DNA of 34,818 nucleotides from NCBI GenBank assembly GCA_031285765.1, contig JAITVO010000150.1, forward strand, positions 1-34,818. Reading direction: 5' to 3'. Below the pieces are notes generated by a model that saw only the letters and a list, made by a program, of their open reading frames with translations, ran no database searches and was not told the DNA's origin. The DNA comes from Cytophagaceae bacterium. GTDB taxonomy: Bacteria > Bacteroidota > Bacteroidia > Bacteroidales > Marinilabiliaceae. A program made the position numbers and the translations under genes. Shown here piece after piece: positions 25,303 through 34,013 of this stretch (the stretch's first letter is position 1; each line of letters opens with the position of its first letter).

Positions 25303-25937
25303 GCAAGGTCGCCCGCATCGCCCAATCCCGGAACAATGTACGACTTTGCGTTCAACTCCTCGTCCACAGCGGCAAGCCACAGCGTAACAGGCTCGTCTTT
25401 CAGCATTTCGCGAATGTATTCAATCCCTTCCTGACTTGCAATAATGCTTGCGATGTGCGTATGCACCGCCTGCCCGTTAGCCTTCAGCGCCTTGTACGAC
25501 AAGTCCATCGACGCCCCTGTAGCCAGCATCGGGTCGGCAAGAATCAGTGTTTTCCCCGTAAGGTCGGGTGCCGAAATGTATTCAACATGGATGTCGAAAT
25601 TCCCGTCTTCGGTATATTTGCGATACGCCGACACAAAGGCGTTTTCGGCATCATCGAAAAAGTTGAGCATGCCGTTATGAAACGGAATACCCGCCCGCAG
25701 TATCGACGCCAGCACAAGTCTTTCACCGGGCATCCATTCCGTCGAGAAGCCCAGAGGTGTGCGCACTTCAACCTGACGATAAACAAGCGTTTTACTTATT
25801 TCGTAAGCAAATATTTCACCCAAACGTTCCATGTTTCGGCGAAACCGCAACGAGTCGGTCTGTACATTCACATCGCGCATTTCGGCAACATACCTGTTGA
25901 CCAATGTCGGCGGCTGATTAATATATCGTATTTCCAT
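25284..25937 (-). CDS. upp: Uracil phosphoribosyltransferase
   Basis: 217 residues, catalysing uracil plus PRPP to UMP in pyrimidine salvage. Visible: the N-terminal strand with [24 protein letters not shown] (residues 61-83), the PRPP loop [15 protein letters not shown] (130-144) and the uracil-binding C-terminal segment [25 protein letters not shown] (190-214). Length fits. It converges with folK; the last codons of each gene lie opposite one another over 19 bp, leaving no room for a terminator between them. Confidence 0.95.
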   Translation of the reverse strand: [217 protein letters not shown]

Positions 25938-26259
25938 CTTAATACTGGTTTAAAAAAGCGGCTAAAAGTAATAAAGATTTTCGGAACACAAAAATTTTTT
26001 GCTCTGTAATGTTTAATGGGAGGAAAATTCATTTTCCGAAGAAGTCTATATTTATAACTGTCCCGTTAGGGACAAAATGTTGGTAAAAAATCAGAGCTGT
26101 CCTTCTCTTTTTTCCCGTATAGTGCGAAATGTGGCGTGTTTGTGTAACATTGCATATCTGACGGCACACAGGAAACGTTTGGTCATCTTTTTCTACCAGC
26201 TATCCATAGAGGGATAACTCATGAATAAAATATTTACCCACACAAAATATTATTGACCC
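25938..26259. repeat. Intergenic stretch with dispersed CCCTAACGG-type repeat
   Basis: No gene seen. 26060-26088 (GTCCCGTTAGGGACAAAATG, then TTGGTA) is an inverted relative of the arm at 3996-4024, and the preceding AGAAGTCTATA matches text near 3764. A partner arm (TTTTTCTACCAGCTATCC) is near 26190-26208. It lies between the starts of upp (leftward) and the end of radC. Confidence 0.5.
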
Positions 26260-26263
26260 TTTT

Positions 26264-26962
26264 TTACATCGTTTCCGAATCGGCAAAACTGTAATAACCT
26301 GCATCGCCAATAATAATGTGGTCGAGTACAGGGATGTTCATTATTTTGCCCGCCTCAGCAATTTTTTTGGTAATGGCAATATCGGCGCTGCTCGGCTGAA
26401 TATTTCCCGACGGATGATTGTGGCACAAAACGATGTACGAAGCCATGCAGTCAAGCGCTTTTTTCAGAATCATCCGCACATCTACAGCCGTTTCGGTTAC
26501 CCCGCCTTTGCTGATGCTGAACCGGTGCTTCACCTTGTTGGCGCGATTAAGGAGAAGTATCCAAAATTCTTCGTGCGCAAGGTCAACCAGCAAAGGATGC
26601 AAAAGATTGTAAATATCGCGGCTCGACTTCACCAACGGATATTCGGTGAGGCTGCACATTGAGCGCCGCCTGCCCAATTCCATTGCTGCCACAATCGTAA
26701 CAGCTTTTGCCTCGCCCACCCCAAAAAAGTTGCTTTGAAGCTGTTCTATCGAGGCTTTACCCAAATCGTTGAGATTATTGTGGTACGATGCCATAATTTT
26801 TTTAGCCAGCTCAACGGCTGATTCTTTTGCACTTCCCGACCCCAGCAGAATAGCAATCAATTCGGCGTCGGAAAGCGCCGACAATCCTTTTTGAAGCAAC
26901 TTTTCGCGGGGACGGTCTTCCTGTGCCAAATCTTTTATTCCGAGTTTAGTGTATTCAGGCAT
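26264..26962 (-). CDS. radC: RadC-family (JAB/MPN domain) protein
   Basis: 232 residues from the ATG at 26962 (MPEYTKLGIKDLAQEDRPREKLL is the usual start; an extra eight codons to 26986 are possible). N-terminal helix-hairpin-helix part (LSDAELIAILLGSG, then FFGVGEAKAVTI), then the RadC JAB domain with the metal motif HNHPSGNIQPSSAD (H-x-H-x7-S-x2-D) near residues 181-194 and the earlier Glu in KGGVTETAVD. Named for repair, but its role is not settled; JAB proteins are zinc peptidase-fold enzymes. It is a single gene on the minus strand, downstream of a repeat element that separates it from clpC. Confidence 0.94.
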   Translation of the reverse strand: MPEYTKLGIKDLAQEDRPREKLLQKGLSALSDAELIAILLGSGSAKESAVELAKKIMASYHNNLNDLGKASIEQLQSNFFGVGEAKAVTIVAAMELGRRRSMCSLTEYPLVKSSRDIYNLLHPLLVDLAHEEFWILLLNRANKVKHRFSISKGGVTETAVDVRMILKKALDCMASYIVLCHNHPSGNIQPSSADIAITKKIAEAGKIMNIPVLDHIIIGDAGYYSFADSETM

Positions 26963-27036
26963 GTTGATGCAATTTTTGGGGTGCAATATAATTACAAAAT
27001 CTTTATAAAGTCGAATTAAATCGAATTTATTTTATA

Positions 27037-27282
27037 ATCTGATGTTACTCACCGCGATATATCTCAGATCAAATTCTGATGGATTAAGACCAAATTCTGA
27101 TGGATTAAGACCAAATCCTGATGGATTAAGACCAAATCCTGATGGATTAAGACTAAATCCTGATGGATTAAGACCAAATCCTGATGGATTGAAACTAAAT
27201 CCTGATGGATTGAAACTAAATCCTGATGGATTAAGACCAAATCCTGATGGATTGAGGCAAATTGCTGCGTAACATCAGTTAT
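27037..27282. mobile_element. Element with GTTACGCA-type inverted ends carrying a second tandem array
   Basis: The left end AATCTGATGTTACTCACC (27036-27053) and right end TGCGTAACATCAGTTAT (27266-27282) are inverted repeats with a single-base change in the left core (TTACTCA versus TTACGCA). Nearly the whole interior is the 21-bp array. The ends are the same as those of 16961-17403 although the arrays differ. There is no transposase. Confidence 0.7.
27071..27259. repeat. 21-bp tandem array, 9 copies
   Basis: Nine contiguous 21-bp units of AAATCCTGATGGATTAAGAC plus C or T, the first two with TTCTG instead of TCCTG and later ones with GAAACT. No spacers. The same 21-bp period occurs at 616-768 and 16995-17225 with unrelated consensus sequences. 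Confidence 0.95.
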
Positions 27283-27380
27283 TATGAAAAAGAATGCGAC
27301 AGCAAATATATTGTACTATTTAGACCCAATAAGAAAACCAGCTTGGGAATTGGGGTTTTCGTTGTAATGATTTGCATTGT

Positions 27381-29888
27381 TTATACCGATTGTGTAGCCT
27401 CTATCCCTGTAACAATTTTATCATTTTCCTTATCGTAATCAACTGTAATTGCGGTTCCTTCGCTTACGGATGCTTGAATGATGACCTCAGCCATTTCGTC
27501 TTCGAGGTATTTTTGAATTGCACGCTTTAATGGACGCGCGCCGTACTGCACATCATAACCTTTCGATGCAATAAAATTTTTCACCTCATCGGTGAGATGA
27601 AGTTTGTAACCAAGCGTTTCAATGCGGCGATAAAGTCCTACCAGTTCAATATCAATAATTTTATGAATATCGTTCTTTTCAAGGCTGTTGAAAATAACGA
27701 TGTCGTCAATTCTGTTCAAAAATTCGGGTGCAAACGTCCGTTTTAAAGCCTTTTCAATAATGCCTTTGGCAAAGTCGTTATCGCTTTTGTCGTTGCCCTG
27801 ACGTGTGAAACCAATTCCACGCCCAAAATCTTTCAACTCGCGTGAACCGATATTTGACGTCATAATAATAATGGTATTTTTGAAATCAACACGGCGTCCC
27901 AAACTGTCGGTAAGCCTTCCTTCATCCAATATCTGAAGCATCAGATTGTAAACGTCGGGGTGCGCTTTTTCTATTTCATCGAACAAAACAACGGAATAGG
28001 GACGGCGGCGCACTTTTTCAGTCAGCTGTCCGCCTTCTTCGTAACCAATGTATCCGGGAGGCGCTCCAACCAAGCGCGAAACGCTGAATTTCTCCATATA
28101 TTCACTCATGTCGATACGGATAAGCGCGTCGGATGTATCGAAGAGATACTGTGCCAATATTTTGGCTAAATGCGTTTTACCTACACCTGTTGGTCCAAGA
28201 AAAATAAACGAACCGATGGGGCGGTTGGGGTCTTTCAGTCCGGCGCGGTTTCGCTGAATGGCTTTTACAATCTTCTGAATAGCCTCTTCCTGCCCAATAA
28301 CCTTACCTTTTAACTGCTCACCCATTTGCAACAGCTTGAAACCTTCGGCTTGCGCTACTCGTTGAACTGGAATACCTGTCATCATGGCAACAACCTCTGC
28401 CACTTTTTCAGCATCTACTGTTTCTCTGTGCTGTTGAAGTTCGTTTTCCCATTTATCTTTCATGTGGTTAAGTTCCTCAAACAGTGATTTCTCTTTGTCG
28501 CGAAAACTTGCAGCCAGCTCAAAATTCTGCGCTTTAACAGCGTTTACTTTTTCTTCTTTTGTTTCTTCAACTTTCTTTTCAAGGTTAAGAATGGTTTCGG
28601 GAACAACAATGTTGTAAATGTGCACTCTTGAACCTGATTCATCCATTGCGTCGATGGCTTTGTCGGGCAAACGGCGGTCGCTGATGTATCTTTCCGTCAG
28701 TTTTACGCAGGCGTCAATCGCTTCGGGGGTATAAATTACGTTGTGATGATCTTCGTACTTTTTCTTTATATTATTAAGAATTTCAATTGTTTCGTCAATC
28801 GAAGTAGGTTCAATCATCACTTTTTGGAAACGGCGTTCCAAAGCGCCATCTTTTTCGATATGCTGCCTGTATTCGTCGAGTGTGGTAGCGCCAATGCACT
28901 GTATTTCGCCACGAGCAAGCGCGGGTTTAAGCATGTTGGCGGCGTCGAGCGAACCCGATGCGCCTCCAGCTCCTATCAACGTATGTATTTCGTCAATAAA
29001 CAGAATGATACCGGGATTTCGCGACAATTCGTTTAAAATGGCTTTCACCCGCTCTTCAAACTGTCCTCTGTATTTTGTGCCCGCAACAATCGACGCCAAA
29101 TCCAGCGTAACAACCCGTTTGCCAAAGAGTACGCGGGATACTTTTTTGTCGATGATGCGCAACGCCAACCCTTCGGCAATAGCCGATTTTCCAACTCCCG
29201 GCTCGCCTATCAAAATCGGATTGTTCTTTTTGCGGCGACTCAGAATTTGCGCCAAACGTTCGATTTCGCGTTCGCGTCCCACAATCGGGTCTAAGCGCCC
29301 GTCTTCAGCCGCTTTTGTAATGTCGATACCAAAATTATCAAGAACAGGAGTTTCGCTCGACGGCTTGCCTGTTCCTGTATGCTGTTTCAAACTTTCCGAA
29401 CTTCCCCCAAAAGGACTGTCGTTATCGTCATCGTCAGGGAAATTGGATTTTGCAGTAAAGGTTTGTTTTGTTAGCGTTTGCTTAATTGCGTCGTAATCCA
29501 TATTGTATTTTTTCATAAACTGTGAAATAGTTCCGTTACTGTCTCTTAAAAGAGCTAATAATAAATGTGTCGTCGAAATGTTTTCGCTTTTCGGTGAACG
29601 AGCTTCCAAGTGTACTATCTTCAATATCTGTTCCGTAGATTTCAGCAGCGGTAAATAATTTGTTTCGACTGCCGGCGCAAATATTTTCAATCGTTGTTCA
29701 ATCGTTTGGAATAGCCGCTTGGTATCAACATTGAATTGATGCAGCAATAAAATTGCGTTACTGTCATTTTGGCGCAAAAGCCCCAACATTAAATGTTCGG
29801 GCGCAAGAAACTGATTTCCCAAACGAGCGGCTTCTTCGCGGCTGTAACCGATAACCTCATCTACTTTCGACGAATAATTAAGTTCCAT
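27381..29888 (-). CDS. clpC: ClpC-type AAA+ unfoldase, Clp protease ATPase subunit
   Basis: 835 residues from ATG 29888. Two Clp-N repeats at the start (SSKVDEVIGYSREEAARLG ... EHLMLGLLR), first AAA+ module with GEPGVGKSAIAEGLA (about residue 229) and LFIDEIHTLIGAGGA, a UVR motif (NAVKAQNFELAASFRDKE, about residue 450), second AAA+ module with GPTGVGKTHLAKIL (about 566) and VLFDEIEKAH. It unfolds substrates for the ClpP peptidase in the cytoplasm. The start at 29888 (MELNYSSKVDEVIGYS) is the usual one; a TTG 11 codons upstream overlaps a TATTTTTG -7 box (29919-29926, minus strand), so it cannot be the start. The flank holds the repeat-array element on one side and the RiPP operon on the other. 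Confidence 0.95.
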   Translation of the reverse strand: MELNYSSKVDEVIGYSREEAARLGNQFLAPEHLMLGLLRQNDSNAILLLHQFNVDTKRLFQTIEQRLKIFAPAVETNYLPLLKSTEQILKIVHLEARSPKSENISTTHLLLALLRDSNGTISQFMKKYNMDYDAIKQTLTKQTFTAKSNFPDDDDNDSPFGGSSESLKQHTGTGKPSSETPVLDNFGIDITKAAEDGRLDPIVGREREIERLAQILSRRKKNNPILIGEPGVGKSAIAEGLALRIIDKKVSRVLFGKRVVTLDLASIVAGTKYRGQFEERVKAILNELSRNPGIILFIDEIHTLIGAGGASGSLDAANMLKPALARGEIQCIGATTLDEYRQHIEKDGALERRFQKVMIEPTSIDETIEILNNIKKKYEDHHNVIYTPEAIDACVKLTERYISDRRLPDKAIDAMDESGSRVHIYNIVVPETILNLEKKVEETKEEKVNAVKAQNFELAASFRDKEKSLFEELNHMKDKWENELQQHRETVDAEKVAEVVAMMTGIPVQRVAQAEGFKLLQMGEQLKGKVIGQEEAIQKIVKAIQRNRAGLKDPNRPIGSFIFLGPTGVGKTHLAKILAQYLFDTSDALIRIDMSEYMEKFSVSRLVGAPPGYIGYEEGGQLTEKVRRRPYSVVLFDEIEKAHPDVYNLMLQILDEGRLTDSLGRRVDFKNTIIIMTSNIGSRELKDFGRGIGFTRQGNDKSDNDFAKGIIEKALKRTFAPEFLNRIDDIVIFNSLEKNDIHKIIDIELVGLYRRIETLGYKLHLTDEVKNFIASKGYDVQYGARPLKRAIQKYLEDEMAEVIIQASVSEGTAITVDYDKENDKIVTGIEATQSV

Positions 29889-29918
29889 TCTTTGCTGTTG
29901 AGTTAAAAAATAATTCGC

Positions 29919-29926
29919 CAAAAATA
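29919..29926 (-). promoter_or_regulatory. -7 box of clpC promoter
   Basis: On the minus strand TATTTTTG fits TAnnTTTG about 31 bp before the clpC ATG. No clear -33 TTTG was found. Confidence 0.4.
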
Positions 29927-30361
29927 ATTCAAATGTTTGAATGTTGTATGCGTTGGTGGTAAAAAAAATTATGTAGCAGCTATTTTATTTGCAATACACA
30001 AAGTAGTGCAATGTAATTACTATTGCATTTTTCTTAATAACTCATATTACGCAAAACAGCCTTTTCAAGGCTATCAAAACTAATACTGCGTAACATGAAT
30101 TAATAATTGAAGTTGTGCACTGGCTTAAAAAGCCAGATTTTCGTAATCACAGGCAATTGAAACGTTGACTGTGGTGTGTGAGATGGATAATTATCCATCT
30201 CTACGGAGTGCCCGACTGAAAGGCAGAACTTAAACAAAACAACACATTTAGTCAGTACTTTTGTAATAAGCAAATTCAACTTTCTCAGGAATCACAATTT
30301 ACACACAACTATAAAAATGGTATAGATATGATACTCGTAAAAACACTTGCTTAATACCCAT
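29927..30361. other. Intergenic stretch between clpC and the RiPP operon
   Basis: No gene supported. It holds the short GTTACGCA-family element (30036-30106), a small CTGGCTTAAAAAGCCAG hairpin near 30123, and an isolated TACTTTTG box (30256-30263, + strand) with no gene behind it. I looked for a precursor-peptide frame with a GG-type leader and saw none. Confidence 0.45.
30036..30106. mobile_element. Short GTTACGCA-end element ('empty' form)
   Basis: AATAACTCATATTACGCA on the left and TGCGTAACATGAATTAATA on the right, about 71 bp, with an internal AGCCTTTTCAAGGCT hairpin and no tandem array. Same ends as 4061-4145, 16961-17403 and 27037-27282. Confidence 0.6.
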
Positions 30362-30790
30362 TTATTCATTTTTTTTTTCTAATATTTTCATTCGCCACAA
30401 TATGAACAGAGATGCAGCGTTTGTTTTGGTATTTTTTTTATAAGACTTTGCTCTGCAAAATTCAGTGAAGTTATCTACCTGCTTTGTGTAAACCGCTTTT
30501 TCGCCGGTGGAGTCAGACACATAGACTTTCCCTTTCCTGATTTTGTAAACCACCACAAAATGTTCCAGATTCCAGTGTGCAATGAGCGGTAGCGGGGCTT
30601 CGGATTCCATTTTGTCGAAACCAATTTTAACGCCCATTGAGCGGAAGCCAATGCTTTCGGCAGCATCACTGATGCCGAGCATCGACACGCCTGTGCGGGT
30701 AATGTGGCAACGCTCGCGCAGCATTGGCAGCGTATAGCTTTTACCATACCACCGCGCTATCATTTGCAGGCACGTGGGGCCGCAATCCAT
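30362..30790 (-). CDS. C39 peptidase domain, transporter part missing; probably damaged
   Basis: 142 residues from the ATG at 30790. The sequence MDCGPTCLQMIARWYGKSYT is the start of a C39 (bacteriocin-leader) peptidase with the catalytic Cys in DCG. HWNLEHFVVVYKI carries the catalytic His and VSDSTGEK the Asp. The protein ends about where the peptidase domain ends; the ABC-transporter part of the usual ~700-residue protein is absent. Upstream of the ATG the in-frame codons read CQPDA, giving the Gln six residues before Cys that forms the oxyanion hole, but that frame has no start before a TAA at 30824. One more T in the T5 run near 30806 would restore FPIFCQPDAMDCG, the usual N-terminus. It lies 42 bp after the DUF6624 gene in the RiPP operon. 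In other clusters it would cut a double-Gly leader. Confidence 0.75.
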   Translation of the reverse strand: MDCGPTCLQMIARWYGKSYTLPMLRERCHITRTGVSMLGISDAAESIGFRSMGVKIGFDKMESEAPLPLIAHWNLEHFVVVYKIRKGKVYVSDSTGEKAVYTKQVDNFTEFCRAKSYKKNTKTNAASLFILWRMKILEKKNE

Positions 30791-30832
30791 TGCATCGGGC
30801 TGACAAAAATGGGAAATCTGAAATTAATCTGT

Positions 30833-31828
30833 TTAAAAATTTTCAGTTCCCAATAAATAGCCTTTCCGTATCCAGCGCTTTTTTATTTTAATGGGTTTGT
30901 AGTCTTCCCGTTGTGTAAGGGGAATATAATTGACGCCAAGCCGGGCACTGTTTTCTTCAATGCTTGTCATACCCAGTGCAGCGCGGCGCAGGTTAACATG
31001 CTCTTCGTCGGCAATTGGATGCAGTTCAAATGGGGTGCGTTCACGTTTGCTAGTAGCTTTATTCAGGTATCCGTTTGCATGTGCCTGCGAACCAAAAATC
31101 TGTACTTTCTTTCTGTATCCAAATTTTCCCATACGGCTTAAATAGCGATCAATCATCATTGCGGTGTATTTCCTGTCGGCTTCGCCATTATTTGCTGCCC
31201 GTATCATTAAGGGCAGGTACTTTTTAATTTTCATTGAGTGCTGTATAACAAGAAATACTGCTTCGGCCGACTTTTCGCCTACCATGCTGTGAGTTGGCCA
31301 GCCATACTGTTGAATAATCTCTTCAATCCGGTCTATATCTTTCTCAATTTTCCATGTGTACACCTTACCGGCAACATGGTTTTTAATGTTTTTTGTAAGC
31401 GTTCTGAACCGCTGGTCTTTTATCCAAATAAACCACAATTCGAGCGATAATTCAGGATGTGTAATATTGGGATACCGCAGTAAATAGTTTTTTTTCAGCG
31501 TATCGACCACGTTATTCCATTGTGTTTTGTTGTGCAAACTGCTGAAATCGGTATCCGTAAGTATGTCTTCGGCCGCTGCGCCTTTTCGGATGGCTTGCAG
31601 CAACATCGGAAAAGCGCTGTCGGACTGTTGCAGTAACGAGAGGTAGCATGCGGTTTGATAATAGCCATAAAATGATGCAGTATTTTCCTGTATTTTACCG
31701 GAATAATAATCAACAGCTGCCTGATAATTTGCCGGATTGCGAAATGCTGCCGTATCGGTTTGGGCAATGGCTGCATTGCATAATAATGATGAAAATAAAA
31801 AATGAAAGCAAACTCTTTTCTGTTTCAT
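30833..31828 (-). CDS. Secreted DUF6624-type protein in RiPP operon
   Basis: 331 residues. Signal peptide 1-22 (MKQKRVCFHFLFSSLLCNAAIAQ). The N-terminal half is helical with TPR-like character (ANYQAAVDYYSGKIQENTASFYGYYQTACYLSLLQQSDSAF). The second half resembles DUF6624 as I recall it: ELSLELWFIWIKDQRFR, IIQQYGWPTHSMVGEKSAEAVFLVIQHS, and QIFGSQ, then NLRRAALGMTSIEENSARLG. The molecular function is unknown. It starts 5 bp after the gwsS stop and the C39 gene starts 42 bp after its stop, so it is co-transcribed. DUF6624 proteins are common companions in Bacteroidota gene clusters of this kind, which I take from general knowledge and not from this sequence. A periplasmic or envelope location is inferred from the signal peptide. 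Confidence 0.75.
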   Translation of the reverse strand: MKQKRVCFHFLFSSLLCNAAIAQTDTAAFRNPANYQAAVDYYSGKIQENTASFYGYYQTACYLSLLQQSDSAFPMLLQAIRKGAAAEDILTDTDFSSLHNKTQWNNVVDTLKKNYLLRYPNITHPELSLELWFIWIKDQRFRTLTKNIKNHVAGKVYTWKIEKDIDRIEEIIQQYGWPTHSMVGEKSAEAVFLVIQHSMKIKKYLPLMIRAANNGEADRKYTAMMIDRYLSRMGKFGYRKKVQIFGSQAHANGYLNKATSKRERTPFELHPIADEEHVNLRRAALGMTSIEENSARLGVNYIPLTQREDYKPIKIKKRWIRKGYLLGTENF

Positions 31829-31833
31829 GATAT

Positions 31834-32898
31834 TTAACTGTTATTTTTTTTGTTATTTTCGAGCCAATCTGTTACAGGAACGTAATCTGCCTGTCCCTGC
31901 CATTTTGCAATATATGGATTGTATCTGCATTTTGCCGGTCTGGAGTATTTGTCTTGCAGATTGTCGATAAATACACGGCAGTCCAAACAAATATACCGGA
32001 ACTCGCAATCATTGCAAACTGCAATATTGTCTTTTCCGATTTCTGATAAACTTTTGTAACTGTCGCTATCCAAAATATCTGTAAGTTTTTGATTTTTAAA
32101 ATTGCCTAATACGGTTTCGTTGTATGGACAGTTTTTAACATTGCCACTGGCATCAACAAATATTTTTTTATGCAGGCATGAATTAACATGCAGGCTTTCC
32201 ATAACCATTCGCTGCGTAACGCAAAAATATTTCGGATGCACTGTTCCACAATGCAACTGGTAAGTTATATCGCTGTTTAAACAGTAAGCAATATACGAAT
32301 TATTCAATCCGTACCGGTATTCTGAGTATTCAGGCGCATTCAGAATGTATGCACGGGTTAATTTTACCGTTATATTCAGTGTTTCGTCCCAGCGTTTTTT
32401 TATTTCGTCGGAGTAAAATAGTATCACGTGTATGTTGTTTATTCGCGATGGTGCTATTTCCCGTATTACATCCATCAAAAAATCGAAAGTTACAGGCCGT
32501 ATAAAACGCAACTGAACAAGCCTGCAATTAGCTTTGCTCAATTCTGCAATTAACTGGAAAGGTACGGTGTTGCCGATTTCAATAACAGCGTTCGATATTC
32601 GCGAAGGTTCGGTATATTCAGTGTCAATCGTTAAAAAAGCAATGGATTTTGAGAGGGTAATAAATTCATTATCCAACAAAAAATTGAAATATTCATCAAT
32701 AATGGTTCCCGCTTCTTTATCGTAAAATTTCTTTATCTGCAAAACAGAACAGCCTTGATGTTCTTTCAATATTGAGAATAAAATATTGGGAATAAATTTG
32801 TAAATATTTCTGTGTAAATCGAGCAAAACACTTCTTGTGTACCCTTTTACAGGAAAAACAGAAGGTTTTAAATGAAATGGAATATTGCTGTTCAACAT
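31834..32898 (-). CDS. gwsS: Grasp-with-spasm system SPASM-domain protein GwsS
   Basis: 354 residues from ATG 32898 (MLNSNIPFHLKPSVFPVKGYTRSVLLDL). The upstream open frame to 33015 only shadows gwsG and is rejected. The start overlaps the gwsG stop (ATGTTGA). N-terminal part: RSVLLDLHRNIYKFIPNILF, as in the family's 'k.....iyDL.r.....iP..l'. There is no radical-SAM CxxxCxxC motif, as expected for this family. The C-terminal SPASM-type region has cysteines in CLHKKIFVDASGNVKNCPYN, then CNDCEFRYICLDCR and KC, likely binding an Fe-S cluster or metal. With GwsG it acts on a ribosomally made precursor peptide; its exact chemical role is not established. Confidence 0.9.
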   Translation of the reverse strand: MLNSNIPFHLKPSVFPVKGYTRSVLLDLHRNIYKFIPNILFSILKEHQGCSVLQIKKFYDKEAGTIIDEYFNFLLDNEFITLSKSIAFLTIDTEYTEPSRISNAVIEIGNTVPFQLIAELSKANCRLVQLRFIRPVTFDFLMDVIREIAPSRINNIHVILFYSDEIKKRWDETLNITVKLTRAYILNAPEYSEYRYGLNNSYIAYCLNSDITYQLHCGTVHPKYFCVTQRMVMESLHVNSCLHKKIFVDASGNVKNCPYNETVLGNFKNQKLTDILDSDSYKSLSEIGKDNIAVCNDCEFRYICLDCRVFIDNLQDKYSRPAKCRYNPYIAKWQGQADYVPVTDWLENNKKNNS

Positions 32899-34013
32899 AG
32901 CGAGTCGATTGGTTTTTGCAGGTTTTGAACAGATGCAAAATCCGACTCGTAAAAACCGGAATAATACACAGCACTTGCTCCAGCCAGTTCCACTGGCTGC
33001 ATGTTTAACATGCACAAGGCATCGCTGCAGGCAGTGTGTGCTCCCTCCATATTTGTTTTCAACAGTTCACATTGCATGAACTGTTTTTGGCTGTTTGCAT
33101 TTTTTGCAGCCCACCCTGTTAACAGCAGCGCTACTTTTTGTTCCAATTTGTAATTACAGGGTTTCGACACCATGCCGAACTGTCCTAACGGATTAAATTC
33201 CAGAAAATAAATTTCCCCTTCAGGCGATTGAATTAAATCGAACGAACCGCAGTTTGTACCAATAATATCCAAAAAACGTTTTAATCCATCTTCTATCGTT
33301 TCTGGAATTTTTATGGATTCGTAGCGGTTCGGATTTTTTGTGTCGTAATGCCGGAAATCAACTTTTGTACGGTTGTTCAACTGCGAAAATATAGCCATTG
33401 AATAAAAACATCCATCCAAATAAAAAGTGCGTATTTCATACTCTTTTTCAATGTATTCCTGTATAAGGCTTGGAAAAAAATACTCCGGATAAGTTTTTGT
33501 TTCTTCACGGTTAATGCAAGTTGTGTAGGAAAAATAGTGAATCCCGTTTGTTTTCTGAAAAATTTGCGAACCAAACGATTTTGTTATAAACTGTAAGCCA
33601 TCTTTGGTTAACAGTTTTTCAACTTCCTGCCGAGTGTTGACTACCCAACTTTTGGGAGTTTTTAAGCCCGACAAACGGGCAAAGTGTTCCTGCAACAGTT
33701 TATTGTTTGTATTGTAGTCGTATGGATTATTCAACCAGTTGCAACTCTGTTTTGTTAACAGGTAAATATAACTAATAAGTTTAAAACTTTCCGAAGCCGT
33801 AGCTTCTTTAAATGCTGTGCTGTTATTTTCATCGCTCCACTTCCTAAACCAGAAAGCAGCATTGTGCCCGCTATGTATAAAATTAATCAGCAAACAAATT
33901 TTGTTATGTATATTTTGCGGTGTAATTACATTAAAAGGCTGACTGTAATAATCAAGCCAGTCCATCACTTCGTGGGTGGTAGTATCGCTTTCGACTGTGA
34001 AAATAACAATCAT
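32892..34013 (-). CDS. gwsG: Grasp-with-spasm system ATP-grasp peptide maturase GwsG
   Basis: 373 residues. An ATP-grasp fold ligase: ESDTTTHEVMDWLDYY at the start, then LQFITKSFGSQIF (nucleotide-binding strand), QEYIEKEYEIRTFYLDGCFYSMAIFSQ, CGSFDLIQSPEGEIYFLEFNPLGQFGMVSKPCNY. The Glu/Asn of EFNPLGQ is the metal-binding signature and the GMVSKPCNY tail is typical of the GwsG subgroup. By family it uses ATP to activate side-chain carboxylates of a precursor peptide, giving ester or amide cross-links (graspetide class). It starts on the stop of the upstream gene (ATGA overlap) and its stop overlaps the gwsS start, so translation is coupled. The precursor gene is not seen in the window. Confidence 0.92.
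   Translation of the reverse strand: MIVIFTVESDTTTHEVMDWLDYYSQPFNVITPQNIHNKICLLINFIHSGHNAAFWFRKWSDENNSTAFKEATASESFKLISYIYLLTKQSCNWLNNPYDYNTNNKLLQEHFARLSGLKTPKSWVVNTRQEVEKLLTKDGLQFITKSFGSQIFQKTNGIHYFSYTTCINREETKTYPEYFFPSLIQEYIEKEYEIRTFYLDGCFYSMAIFSQLNNRTKVDFRHYDTKNPNRYESIKIPETIEDGLKRFLDIIGTNCGSFDLIQSPEGEIYFLEFNPLGQFGMVSKPCNYKLEQKVALLLTGWAAKNANSQKQFMQCELLKTNMEGAHTACSDALCMLNMQPVELAGASAVYYSGFYESDFASVQNLQKPIDSLC

Noticed and set aside
27042-27272. 76-aa repeat protein
   Set aside because: It is only a translation of the 21-bp array, with no promoter or ribosome site and located inside a repeat element.
29889-29921. Longer N-terminus for ClpC from TTG
   Set aside because: That TTG is part of the -7 promoter box; MELNYSSKVDEVIGYS is the family start.
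32213-32225. GCGTAACGCAA as another GTTACGCA element end
   Set aside because: It lies inside gwsS coding sequence and has no partner end nearby; chance match.
32899-33015. Longer N-terminus for GwsS
   Set aside because: It is a shadow of the gwsG coding end; family starts align with the ATG at 32898, which overlaps the gwsG stop.
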